A stretch of 64,000 bases of DNA. Source: JAHEDT01 sp963825615. Its GTDB lineage: Bacteria; Desulfobacterota; Desulfuromonadia; Desulfuromonadales; BM103. The stretch covers positions 62,001 through 126,000 of the forward strand of contig CAWGTV010000002.1 of the NCBI GenBank assembly GCA_963825615.1, in the 5' to 3' direction. The notes beneath the pieces are model-generated. The model saw only the letters and a program-made list of their open reading frames with translations. It had not been told where the DNA came from and searched no databases. Every line of letters begins with the position of its first letter. Within the stretch, counting starts at the first letter, position 1. Positions 46,898-57,517 of this stretch are shown here, piece by piece. The position numbers and the translations under genes are program-made.

Positions 46898-47234
46898 TCA
46901 ATCGTGGCGGATGAAGAGCAGGTAGATGGCTAAAAAGACGATGAAACGCTCCGCCACCGACCAGAACCATGAGGGCATCGGTCGGCATGCCGCCCTCCAG
47001 AGAGTCACCTCGGGAGAGGGTGTAGCCGAGCAGGTAAATGAAGCCGGTAATGGTCATGACGGTGACCAGCAGCAGTCGCCAACGCATGAGATAGGCGATT
47101 ACCGCTGTGACACCGACGCCGGTCAGGAAGTAGGGATGCTCCATGACCGTTTTCAGGTCCATGGTCTGAACATACGCCATGACCTTCTTGGTTTCAAACT
47201 GCTGCAGGAATTCGATGACTGATGAAAAATCCAT
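46898..47234 (-). CDS. small membrane protein, unknown, one frameshift
   Basis: About 112 residues. Start MDFSSVIEFLQQFETKKV, then three hydrophobic segments: YFLTGVGVTAVIAYLM, LLLVTVMTITGFIYLLGY and, after a frame break near 46945, ERFIVFLAIYLLFIRHD with a stop at 46898. Without correction the frame runs on to 46800 in sequence that does not look like protein. The N-terminal amphipathic stretch precedes the helices. No family recognised; it diverges from murI. Confidence 0.6.
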
Positions 47235-47335
47235 TAGCTCCCCTCCGGTGAATCTCGCGGCTGCCGTACCCGCTCAGCAAGATATATATAGCATTTTTTC
47301 AGACTGTGACAAAGGTTAAAAACCCTCCATATTTC

Positions 47336-47364
47336 TTGACTTTTGCTGGCTTGCTCACTAGAGT
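47336..47364 (+). promoter_or_regulatory. putative sigma-70 promoter of murI
   Basis: TTGACT (47336-47341) and TAGAGT (47359-47364) with a 17-base spacer, 40 bases before the start codon. Confidence 0.55.
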
Positions 47365-47404
47365 AACCCCCTGCTGGAGCTTATTGATAAAGAGAGTGTA
47401 AACC

Positions 47405-48205
47405 GTGCCGGAACGAGCTATTGGCGTGTTTGATTCAGGGGTGGGCGGGTTAACCGTCCTGCGGGAGCTGCGTAGCCAGGTCCCTGATGAAGCCCTGGTC
47501 TACCTGGGCGATACGGCACGTGTGCCGTACGGCACCAAAAGTTCACTGACTGTGCTCAGATATGCCCACGAAGCCGCACGTTTTCTCCTTGCCCAGCGGG
47601 TCAAGCTGCTGGTTGTGGCGTGTAATACGGCCACAGCCGTTGCTCTCGACGAGTTGGCGGATCGTTACCTCGTGCCGGTGATCGGTGTGATCGAGCCTGG
47701 TGCCCGGCGGGCTCTGGAAGTGACCCGCAACGGCCGAGTCGGGGTGATCGGAACCGAAGGGACGGTGCGCAGCGGGGCGTACGAGCGTGCTCTGCGCGCT
47801 GTGCGTCCTGATGTTGAGGTGTTTGCTGCGGCTTGTCCGCTTTTTGTGCCCTTGGCCGAAGAGGGTTGGGCCGGCCACGAGATCGCTCGCCTGGCGGCCC
47901 GTGAGTATCTTGCTCCTCTGCTTGACCAGGGGATTGACACGCTGGTCCTGGGGTGTACCCATTATCCGCTTTTGAAAGTGATTTTACAGGAGGTCGTCGG
48001 CCCAGAGGTCCAACTGGTCGACTCCGCTCGCGAGACGGCCAAGGCCGTTGCCTGCCGGCTCGCTGAAAATCAGCTGTTGCATCAGGCGGCGTCTCCTTCG
48101 CCACCACGTTACTTTGTGACCGATATCCCCGATCGCTTCGTGCGGGTCGGCGGCAGCTTCCTCGGCGAGCCGCTGCAAAGGGTGACGACGGTCAGTCTGG
48201 ATTGA
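47405..48205 (+). CDS. murI: glutamate racemase
   Basis: 266 residues with a GTG start. MurI makes D-glutamate for peptidoglycan. Both catalytic cysteines are in place: VVACNTATAVALDELAD and VLGCTHYPLLKVIL. The N-terminus IGVFDSGVGGLTVLRELR and the substrate loop YLGDTARVPYGTKS are typical. The GerMN-domain gene begins three bases after its stop, so they are cotranscribed. Confidence 0.95.
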   Translation: MPERAIGVFDSGVGGLTVLRELRSQVPDEALVYLGDTARVPYGTKSSLTVLRYAHEAARFLLAQRVKLLVVACNTATAVALDELADRYLVPVIGVIEPGARRALEVTRNGRVGVIGTEGTVRSGAYERALRAVRPDVEVFAAACPLFVPLAEEGWAGHEIARLAAREYLAPLLDQGIDTLVLGCTHYPLLKVILQEVVGPEVQLVDSARETAKAVACRLAENQLLHQAASPSPPRYFVTDIPDRFVRVGGSFLGEPLQRVTTVSLD

Positions 48206-48208
48206 ACC

Positions 48209-48853
48209 ATGCCCAAGCCTTATCATGACCCACGCAAATCGCAGCGCCGCTCTTTACGCAAGACATGGATTCTCTGGGGTGGATTAGTTGTCCTGGTCTT
48301 CTGCATTGGTCTTGTCGTCGGCTATTTCAAAACCATGCAGGCACCCAAGACGGCGCCGGTCGTGGTGACACCAGACGCGCTGACGACCAGAGAGGTGATC
48401 CTGTACTTTGCGTCCACTGACGGTCAGTCACTGAAGGCAGAAAATCGCCAAATCGATGGGTGCCTTACCGATGAAGATTGCCTGCGTGACACGGTCGAGG
48501 CCTTGATTGCCGGACCGCAAAGTGCTCTTGTGCCGATCCTCCCCGGACAGGTTGCCCTGCGCGGCGTCACTGCCAGTGGCAGCCTGGTGAGTGTTGATTT
48601 CAGCCAGGAGCTGGTCACTGCGCATCCCGGCGGCACCCAGAGTGAACTGCTGACGATCTACGGGCTGGCCGATACCCTGGCGGTCAATTTCCCCCATCTG
48701 CGCCAGGTGCAGATCCTGGTGGAGGGGGCTCCGGTAGCAACCCTGAAAGGCCATGTCGATCTTCGCCAGCCGGTCAATCCTGATTTCAGTCTTGGTAGAA
48801 GAGGACCTGTCGCCAACCGGCAAGATGATCAGCCTGCCGACCGGGAGAGATGA
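48209..48853 (+). CDS. membrane-anchored GerMN-domain protein
   Basis: 214 residues: a basic cytoplasmic tail, a membrane helix (residues 20-41, TWILWGGLVVLVFCIGLVVGYF) and a periplasmic GerMN domain with REVILYFASTDGQSL, TVEALIAGPQ and GSLVSVDFSQELVTAHPGGTQ. GerMN domains occur in spore-germination and envelope proteins and are thought to bind peptidoglycan or other ligands. Position after murI fits a cell-wall role. The C-terminus after VDLRQP is variable. Its stop is adjacent to the metH start. Confidence 0.85.
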   Translation: MPKPYHDPRKSQRRSLRKTWILWGGLVVLVFCIGLVVGYFKTMQAPKTAPVVVTPDALTTREVILYFASTDGQSLKAENRQIDGCLTDEDCLRDTVEALIAGPQSALVPILPGQVALRGVTASGSLVSVDFSQELVTAHPGGTQSELLTIYGLADTLAVNFPHLRQVQILVEGAPVATLKGHVDLRQPVNPDFSLGRRGPVANRQDDQPADRER

Positions 48854-51258
48854 GTGAACGGTTTTCGCCAAGCATTGAGTGAACGGGTGCTGGTGCTCGA
48901 CGGTGCCATGGGGACCCTGCTCCAGGAGCGCGGTCTGCCCCCGGGCGGCTGTCCCGAAGAGATGAATCTCGCGGCTCCTGAGGTGGTCGTCAGTATCCAT
49001 GCCGAATATGCCGCGGCCGGTGCCGATATCCTGGTCGCCAACAGTTTTGGCGGTAACCGCGCCAAGCTGGCTCATTACGGTCTTGAAGGCGCGGTCGACG
49101 AGATCAATCGCCGTGCGGTCGAGCTGGCTCGACAGGCGGCGGAGGCGCCGCCTTTTCGTCGGCGGTTCCGTCGGCCCGACCGGACGCTTTGTCGAACCGG
49201 TCGGCGACGCCGGCTTTGATGAGATGGTCGATATCTTTGCCGAGCAGATCTCGGCCCTGGCCGATGCTGGCGCCGACCTGATCACTTTTGAGACCTTTCT
49301 CGATATCCGCGAACTGCGTGCCGGTATTATCGCCTGCCGTGATGTCTGCGACCTGCCGATTATCGCCCAGCTGACCTTCGACGATGCCGGCCGCACCGTG
49401 CTCGGCACGCCACCGGCTGCGGCCGCGGTCACCTTGGACGCCTTGCAGGTTGATGTCATCGGCTCCAACTGCGGGCTCGGCATCGACGGCATCTACGATG
49501 TTCTCGCCCAGATGCGCCAGGTGACGCCACGGCCGCTGATCGCCCAGGCCAACGCCGGCCTGCCGGTGCTCAAAAACGGCCAGACGATTTTCCCCGGGAC
49601 CCCCGCAGAGATGACCGCTTACCATGAACGCCTGATCGCGCTCGGCGTGCGGGTCATCGGCGGCTGTTGCGGAACCACGCCGGAGCATATCCGGGCCATG
49701 CGCGCAGCGCTCGGCAACTTCTCCCAGGACTGGACGCCGCCGCCACGGCGCGGCTTCCTCTCCAGCCGCAGCGCCGTGGTCGAGTTCGGCGGCGAGGCCC
49801 CCTGCGCCCTGATCGGCGAACGCATCAACCCCACCGGCAAGAAGGGTTACACGGAAGAGCTGCGCTCCGGCAAGACGGCCTATATCCGTCGTGAGGCCGC
49901 CGCCCAGGTTGCTGCCGGCGCACATCTGCTCGATGTCAACTGCGGTGCCCCCGGGGTCGATGAGGCCGCGGCCCTGGAGCGGGCCATCTACGCCGCCAGC
50001 GGCGCCAGTTCTGCACCGCTGGTGATCGACACCTCAGATCCGGAGGCGCTGGAGCGGGCGCTGAAGGCGGTCGACGGCAAGGTCCTGATCAATTCGGTCA
50101 ATGGCGAGGCCAAAAGCCTGGCGCGCATCCTGCCGCTCGCCCGTCGCTACGGTGCCGCTGTGATCGGCCTGACCCTCGACGAGACGGGTATCCCGGAAAC
50201 CGCGGAAGGGCGGGTCGCGATTGCCCGGCGCATCCTCGACGCGGCCCTTGCCGCGGCCTGCCGCAGCAGGATCTGGTGATCGACTGCCTGACCCTGACCG
50301 TCTCAGCTGAGCAGAAGCGGGCGCTGGAAACGCTGCGTGCCCTGCGCCTGGTCCGTGATGAACTCGGCCTGGCCACCGCTCTGGGGGTCAGCAACATCTC
50401 CTTCGGGCTGCCGTCGCGCCCGGTGCTCTCCGCGGCGTTTTTCGCCATGGCACTCGAGGCCGGCCTCAAGGCGGCGATTATCAACCCCAAGGATGAACGG
50501 ATGATGGACGCCTATCGCTCGGCGCTGGTCCTGCTCTGCCAGGATGTGCGCGCCGAGGGATACATCGCTCACTATGCCGAACAGTCAGCTGCGTTAGCCG
50601 CACCCGTCGGCCAGGCCGCTGTGCCGGCACGACATCCGGCAACGACTCGCCGCAGCGATTGTCGCCGGTGACAGCGAGGGGATCGTTCCGCTGGTCAAGG
50701 ACGCCTTGCAGGAGGGGCTGGACGCCATGGCGGTCAGCAACGAGGGGTTGCTGCCGGGCCTCGAAGAGGTCGGCCGCCGCTTTGCCGACAACCGCATCTT
50801 TCTGCCGCAGGTCATGCAGTCCGCCGAGACGATGCAGGCCGCTTTCGGCTATCTCAAGGAAACCTTTGCCGACCAGGGCGGCACGTCCCTCGGGCGGATT
50901 CTCATGGCCACGGTCGAGGGGGATATCCACGATATCGGCAAGAATATCGTCTGCACCCTGCTGGAGAATCACGGCTTTGAAGTGATCGACCTCGGCAAGA
51001 ATGTTCCGGCGGCCAGGATTCTCGAGGTGGCGCTGGCGAGGGATGTTGACGCCGTCGGTCTCTCGGCCCTGATGACCACCACCCTGCAGCAGATGGATGT
51101 GACCCTGAATGCAGCTCAGGGATGCCGGGATCAAGGTCTTCACCATGGTCGGCGGAGCCGTGGTCACCCAGGACTACGCCGACAGCATCGGTGCCGACAT
51201 CTATGCCAAGGATGCCCTTGAGGCCGTCGCCAAGGTCAAGGCCGCCCTGGGGCACTGA
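48854..51258 (+). pseudogene. metH: cobalamin-dependent methionine synthase, short form, frame broken at least four times
   Basis: One gene of about 800 codons beginning at a GTG. Domain order: homocysteine-binding barrel (LVLDGAMGTLLQERG; zinc site RVIGGCCGTTPEHI), pterin-binding barrel (GERINPTGKKGYTEEL; DVNCGAPGVDE; NSVNGEAKS), helical cap and B12 domain (ATVEGDIHDIGKNIV, with the D-x-H-x-x-G cobalamin ligand). It lacks the C-terminal AdoMet reactivation domain, as in many anaerobes, which use a separate activator. Breaks lie near 49150 (before LFVGGSVGPTGRFVE), 50250 (a missing G gives GLPQQDLVIDCLTLTVS), 50600-50640, and 51115 (before QLRDAGIKVFTMVGG). The rest is well conserved, so decay is unlikely. 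Confidence 0.85.
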
Positions 51259-51460
51259 TCTGCTGACTTGCGCTGGTTTATTGCCTGTGACAGAATGGTG
51301 AAATCGTGAATTAAAAGCTTAAAACGTTTCACGCTAAAGGACAAAGAACGCAAGAGAAGCAAAAGCACTTTAAACAATAGTCTGGATGCCTTTCTTTGCG
51401 TCTTCAGCGAGCATGTCGAACGTGTGATAAACAGTTTCATAGCTACGGAGAACACCGCAG

Positions 51461-51998
51461 ATGGTGGTCGGTTTCAACCACAATTTCCGCTACAAGGGCG
51501 AGGTCTACCACATCCAGACCGAGGACAGCGGGGTGAAAAGCCCCAATATCGTGACCTTGCTCTATCAGGGCGGCACGATCCTCGCCTCGAAGAAGACCTC
51601 CTATGCCGACATCGCCAAAGTCGACAACCTGGACCAGGTTGTCGAAGAGCTGATGAAGGAGCAGCACAAGGAAATGCTGCGCAGTCTCAAGGCCGGCGAA
51701 TTCGATGCGGTGATCGAGCGCTTCCAGTCCGGCAGGACGGGAAGCCGCAGCGTTGTGGAAAGTGAGCAACACCGCAGCACCCCCGGCTGCAGAGACACCG
51801 TTGTCCGCAGCTCTTCCGCCAGCGCGTCCAGCCGTCGCGCCGGTTAAACCTGTGGCCCCTGCGCCTGCAGCCTGCGGGAGCGTCCCCAAGACGCCGCCGC
51901 ACCGCCGCCCCGGTCGCCGCAAAAGCCGCCCTCCTGCACTCGAACTCAGCCTGGATGAAGTGATCCTCTCCTATCTGATGGGAGATGACAAAAGTTAA
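51461..51998 (+). pseudogene. conserved protein of unknown function with Pro/Ala-rich linker, frame broken
   Basis: About 178 codons. The N-terminal domain (MVVGFNHNFRYKGEVYHIQT, then KSPNIVTLLYQGGTILASKK and a helix KVDNLDQVVEELMKEQHKEM) looks like a small conserved beta-sandwich followed by a helix. After a break near 51745 the chain continues in another frame with a Pro/Ala-rich linker and a conserved end, LSLDEVILSYLMGDDKS. The two ends and the linker suggest one protein whose C-terminal peptide is a recruitment motif. Family unknown to me. It lies between metH and the pseudopilin gene. Confidence 0.55.
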
Positions 51999-52021
51999 GG
52001 GGCCAGGTCTACACATTTCAC
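51999..52021. repeat. second, partial copy of the REP/RAYT-like repeat
   Basis: CCAGGTCTACACATTTCAC following GGGG matches one arm of the inverted repeat at 6028-6096 with one substitution (GGCCAGG for GGTCAGG). The opposite arm is degenerate (AGACCCTGGC at 52033-52042). It starts one base after the stop of the preceding gene. Confidence 0.7.
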
Positions 52022-52081
52022 AAAAAATGCTCAGACCCTGGCTCAACACAGGTTCAAATCATGCCAGCATGCGAGCGGGGT

Positions 52082-52650
52082 ATGAGTTTGAGAGGCTGGT
52101 TGCTCTTGAGATTGATGAATTGCAAGTGTGCAGAGTCCAGTCAGCGCGGTGCGATTCTCCTGCTGCTCCTGGTGATGGTCGTGATCCTGGGGTTGGCGGC
52201 CGGCATGGCGGGACAGTCCTGGCGCAGTGCCATGCAGCGGGCGCGCGAGGCCGAGCTGCTCTGGCGCGGCGCAGCAGTATCAGCAGGCCATCGCCAGTTA
52301 TTATGCGGTCAAACATGGCCCGCAGCAGATGTTTCCGGCCAAGCTCGACGATTTGCTGCGTGATCCGCGCTTCCCGAATGTGGTACGGCACCTGCGCAAG
52401 CTCTATAACGACCCGATGACCGGCGAGGACTGGGAACTGGTGACCGACCCGGCGGAACGGATTATCGGTGTGCGCAGCAGCAGCGACGTTGCAACCCTTC
52501 AAGAAGGACGGTTTCTCCAAGGAGTTGGAGAGCCTCAAGGGTAAGACGAGCTATCAGGAATGGGAGTTTGTCTATAAACCGCCGACAGCTCCAGACGCAC
52601 CGGCCAAGCGGTTTCGCAGCCGCCTGGCTCAGGAAGCTCGTTACCTGTAA
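52082..52650 (+). pseudogene. type II secretion/MSHA-type pseudopilin-like protein, frame broken twice
   Basis: About 185 codons. A short basic leader (QRG) precedes one hydrophobic helix (AILLLLLVMVVILGLAAG), then SWRSAMQRAREAELLWRG, QQYQQAIASYYAVKHGPQQM, FPAKLDDLLRDPRFPNVVRH and LRKLYNDPMTGEDWELVTDP. This order is that of a known family of prepilin-like proteins linked to type II secretion. The glutamate normally at +5 of the mature protein is absent (AILLL). Breaks near 52268 (an extra G before CAGCAGTATCAG) and near 52490 interrupt the frame. The exact start is uncertain; MNCKCAESSQRG further downstream would give a more usual leader. Confidence 0.7.
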
Positions 52651-52689
52651 CACCGGGCCAGCCATTTGGGGGTGGCCAAGACACTATAC

Positions 52690-52753
52690 AGATGCCTGCC
52701 GCACGCACGCCGCTTGAGGGAGGCCTCCTTCAAGATGCCTGGCGCACGCAGGC
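52690..52753. repeat. 21-bp direct repeat flanking a hairpin
   Basis: AGATGCCTGCCGCACGCACGC (52690-52710) recurs as AGATGCCTGGCGCACGCAGGC (52733-52753) with two differences. Between them lies a near-perfect 22-bp palindrome, CTTGAGGGAGGCCTCCTTCAAG (52713-52734 without its ends exceeding the repeats). It precedes the sensor kinase gene and may be a terminator for the pseudopilin gene. Confidence 0.5.
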
Positions 52754-52777
52754 CATCACCCTGAGCGGAGTCAACCG

Positions 52778-54269
52778 ATGTTTTTCAACAGTCTGATCGG
52801 CCGGATCGTCATACTCTCCTTTCTGCTCTTTCTTGTCGCGATCGGCAGTGTGACTCTCTTTCATATCCGGCGTGAACATACCCACGTCACCAATACCAGC
52901 CTGCGCACTGCCGATCTGATGATGTCGGTGATCGAACGCTCCATCAACAGCTCCATGAGTACCGGCAATACCCGCGACGTCCAGACGATTCTGGAGACTG
53001 GTCGGCAGTGACCCGCGCCTCGCCGGCGTGCGCATTTTTCATCCCGACGGCCGGGTCCTCAAATCCTCCGAACCCAACGAGATCGGTCGCCGGGTCGACC
53101 CACACGATCTGGCGATCTTTCTGCAGGGGCAGCAGCACGATATCTTTCGCAGGCCAAACGGCGGTGAAGTCCTGGGTGTGGTCAAGCCGATTTACACCGA
53201 ACAGCGCTGTACCCCCTGTCATGGCGCCGGTCGACGGGTCATCGGGGTTTTGAATCTTGACCTGTCGCTGGCTGAGATGGAGAGCCAGCTGCTGCAGACC
53301 TCGCAGCTTTTCGGCTTTACCATGCTGGCCATTGTGCTGCTGTTGACCGGCGGGATTTCGCTGATTTTCACTCGCTTCGTGCGCCAGCCGCTGCAGACGA
53401 TGTCGACCAAAATGGCCCAGGTTGAAGAGGGCGATCTGAGCGTCAGGCTCGAACCACAGAGCCATGATGAGGTCAGCCGCCTGATGGTCAGCTTCAATTC
53501 GATGGTCGATCGTTTGCGCCTGGCCAACGACGAACTCCAGCAATGCCATTACCAGCAGATGGAACGGGTCGATCGCCTGGCCTCTGTCGGTGAAATGTCG
53601 GCCGGTATTGCCCACGAGATCAAAAACCCGCTGGCCGCGATCAGCGGTGCCGTTACTGTGCTCGCCGACGATTTTGCCGAAGATGATCCGCGTCGCGAGG
53701 TCGTCAACAAGGTGCTTGAGCAGATCTCCCGGCTTGACAAGGCCGCCACCGACCTGCTCTTTTTCGGCCGCCCGGGCAAGCCGAGTTTCGACTATGTCGA
53801 CACCAACGATCTGCTCAACAAGACGATGTTTTTCGTCAGCCAGCACCCGGAAGCAAAAAATGTTCACCAAAACAAGGAATTTACCCGCAATTTGCCGCCG
53901 GTTTGGGTTGACGGCAAGCAGCTGCAACAGGTATTTTTCAATATCATCATCAATGCCATCCAGGCGATGAAAGACGGCGGCACCCTGCTGCTGCAGACCG
54001 ACCTGGTCGAAGAGCAGGGCAGGCCGTTCGTCCGGGTGCTGATCGGCGACTCCGGGCCGGGTATCAAGCCCGAGGACCTGGAGAGGATCTTTACCCCGTT
54101 TTATACGACCAAGACCCAGGGGACCGGGCTCGGCCTGGCAATCTGCCGGCAGCTCATGGAGCAGCAGGGTGGTTCGATCGAGATCAAAAGTCGCCTTGGC
54201 GAAGGGACCCGTGTCATTATTTATCTGCCGGTCAGCAACGAAGCTGTACCGGCTATGAACGAGGCATAG
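52778..54269 (+). pseudogene. sensor histidine kinase with c-type heme motif in its periplasmic domain, one frame break
   Basis: About 497 codons. TM1 lies at residues 7-28 (IGRIVILSFLLFLVAIGSV), then a periplasmic domain containing CTPCHG at 53208-53222, matching covalent heme attachment. TM2 (LFGFTMLAIVLLLTGGISL) is followed by HAMP, HisKA with the phosphorylated histidine in SAGIAHEIKNPLAAISG, and HATPase with NIIINAIQAMKDGG and GTGLGLAICRQL. The break near 53000 is one extra G: removing it gives TVGSDPRLAGVRIFHPDGR. A heme sensor could detect redox state, NO or O2. The NtrC-type regulator starts two bases after its stop, so the two form a pair. Confidence 0.85.
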
Positions 54270-54270
54270 C

Positions 54271-55642
<1,372 letters not shown>

Positions 55643-55647
<5 letters not shown>

Positions 55648-55680
55648 AGCGCAAACACTTTATAGTGTTTGCGCTTTAGC
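55643..55680 (+). terminator. 17-bp perfect hairpin overlapping the response-regulator stop codon
   Basis: GCTAAAGCGCAAACACT, loop TTAT, and its exact complement. The stop codon TAA lies in the left arm. No T-run follows, so it may act as a transcript-stabilising or Rho-assisted structure rather than a classical terminator. Confidence 0.6.
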
Positions 55681-55744
55681 GAAACGCGGGAAATCAAAAC
55701 CATAAAAGAATACCGCTTGACACAGTTTTGATGGTTTGGTCGAG

Positions 55745-55828
55745 TCTCTCGTCTCTCGTCTCTCGTCTCTCGTCTCTCGTCTCTCGTCTCTCGTCTCTCG
55801 TCTCTCGTCTCTCGTCTCTCGTCTCTCG
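55745..55828. repeat. heptanucleotide tandem repeat (TCTCTCG)12
   Basis: Twelve exact copies of a seven-base unit, 84 bases in all, in the 436-base gap between the response regulator and an alpha/beta hydrolase gene. The remainder of the gap holds GCAGAGAGACGGGG...TCTGCGCCTC, a fragment resembling dispersed intergenic repeats, and no gene. Distance to the next start codon is about 255 bases. Confidence 0.95.
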
Positions 55829-56083
55829 TCGCGTTGAAAATGGCGGACTATCCCATAGCAGGGCTTTTACATAACAAAGACGCAGAGAGACGGGGCCTTT
55901 CTGTTCTGCGCCTCAGCGATGAGATAGTCCTGAGTTTCCGAAAACAGTATGATCCGAAGGTCATATAGTCATTGTTGACCACTCAGCCAAGCACGATGAC
56001 CTGGTCCAACATCACTGCTGCACGGCTCGCTTCGTGCCATGGAATAGAGTAAGCTTTAGTCAATATGTAGAGGAGGAGATGAC

Positions 56084-56860
56084 ATGCTCAAGTTTGATGA
56101 TACTGGAAGCGGTCAAACCGTTGTCCTGATTCACGGTTTTCCTCTTTGTCGTCGGATGTGGCAACCGCAAGTCGCAGCTTTAGTGGCTGGCAGCTGGCGG
56201 GTGGTCTGCCCCGATCTGCCGGGTTTTGGTGAAAGCCCGTCAGCTGCGGGGCAGCTGTCCATGGCCGGCTATGCTGATGCGGTGGTTGGTCTGCTCGACC
56301 AGCTCGGCATCGAAAGAGCGGTGGTCGGTGGGATGTCGATGGGAGGTTACGTGCTCCTCGACTTGGTCGAGCGCTATCCCGAGCGACTGCTGGGAGCGAT
56401 GTTCCTGGTGACCCGTGCGGCTGCGGATGATGCCGCAGGGAAAGAGAAGCGGAGCATGCTCGCCGCAGAGGTCAGTGCGGGCAACCTGACGATTGTTCCC
56501 GAGACTTTTGCCAAGGTGCTGTTCGCTCCGGAGACTCCGGAGAAGCGTCCGCAACTGGTCGCCGAAGTGCGGCAATGGATGGAGGCGACGCCGGTCTCTG
56601 GAGTTGCCGGTGGCCTGTTGGCGATGCGCGATCGTGATGATTACGTGACCAGACTGGCCGGTTTTAACCTGCCGGCCCTGGTGGTCGGCGCCGCACAGGA
56701 CCTGGCCATACCCGCCGAGCATTCCCGGCTGCTGGCCGAGCGCTTGCCGGATGCGACCTTGAGGATCATCCCCGATGCAGGGCACATGGTTAACCTCGAG
56801 CAGCCTGAAGTGCTCAATCAAGCCTTGCTGGAGTTCCTGGCAAGCTTTCGCCGCGCCTAG
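56084..56860 (+). CDS. alpha/beta-fold hydrolase
   Basis: 258 residues. The catalytic serine is Ser85 in the nucleophile elbow GGMSMGGYV; the oxyanion region is LIHGFPLCRRMW at residues 15-26; aspartate lies in LVVGAAQDLAIPAEH and the histidine in IPDAGHMVNLEQPE. A strong AGGAGGAG site precedes the ATG. Members include esterases, haloperoxidase-like and carboxylester hydrolases, and the substrate cannot be told. A fully basic or membrane-targeting signal is absent, so it is cytoplasmic. Confidence 0.92.
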   Translation: MLKFDDTGSGQTVVLIHGFPLCRRMWQPQVAALVAGSWRVVCPDLPGFGESPSAAGQLSMAGYADAVVGLLDQLGIERAVVGGMSMGGYVLLDLVERYPERLLGAMFLVTRAAADDAAGKEKRSMLAAEVSAGNLTIVPETFAKVLFAPETPEKRPQLVAEVRQWMEATPVSGVAGGLLAMRDRDDYVTRLAGFNLPALVVGAAQDLAIPAEHSRLLAERLPDATLRIIPDAGHMVNLEQPEVLNQALLEFLASFRRA

Positions 56861-56912
56861 CGGGTGGCGCGTGGCGAGAAAATCAAAACCGCTGCCATGC
56901 GGCAGGGTCTCG

Positions 56913-57431
56913 CTAAGTCGCCAAAGCAGCGATGATCGTTCTGCAGAAAGCCGGCAGGTCGCCCGGAACCCGCGAGGTGATCAGGTTGCCGTCGCGGACC
57001 ACTTCGGCGTCGATATAGGTGGCGCCAGCGTTCTCGAGATCGTCCTTGATGGCGTGGAAGCCAGTGACTTTTCGGCCTTGCAGGCAGCGTACCGAACAGA
57101 GCACCCAGCCGCCGTGACAGATGGCAGCGATGATCTTGCCGGCCGCGGACGCCTGCTTGACGAATGCAAGCATCGCCGGCGAGCGCCGCATGTGGTCTGG
57201 GGCGTAGCCCCCGGGGATGATCACGGCATCGAAGGTGGCCCCTTGCACCTGGTCGGCCCGGGTCGTTGGCTGGCACGGGTAGCCGTGCTTGGAGGGGTAG
57301 CTCTCCTTGCCGGTGCCGACGATTTCGACCTGCGCGCCCGCCTCGCGGAAGCGCATGACCGGGTACCAGAGTTCGAGGTCTTCGTATTGCTGCTCGACCA
57401 ACACCGCAACTTTTTTTCCGCTCAAATCCAT
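56913..57431 (-). CDS. DJ-1/PfpI-family protein
   Basis: 172 residues from MDLSGKKVAVLVEQQYED; AAAGGAG lies six bases upstream. The nucleophile elbow is AAICHGGWVL with Cys105, the nearby glutamate is in the QQYEDLEL stretch, and IIPGGYAPDHMR is conserved. Family members include deglycases, chaperones and so-called PfpI proteases; the biochemical role here is open. It converges with the alpha/beta hydrolase gene. Confidence 0.9.
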   Translation of the reverse strand: MDLSGKKVAVLVEQQYEDLELWYPVMRFREAGAQVEIVGTGKESYPSKHGYPCQPTTRADQVQGATFDAVIIPGGYAPDHMRRSPAMLAFVKQASAAGKIIAAICHGGWVLCSVRCLQGRKVTGFHAIKDDLENAGATYIDAEVVRDGNLITSRVPGDLPAFCRTIIAALAT

Positions 57432-57517
57432 ACATAGCTCCTTTGTCACAAGCCGGGCGCAACAGCACGTGGTGCTGAAACCAAAAGCGTTCCCCTCGCA
57501 GGTGTTGCGTGCCGGTC

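Noticed and set aside
52040..52070. GGTTCAAAT as a tRNA T-loop
   Set aside because: No acceptor or anticodon stems can be formed around it.
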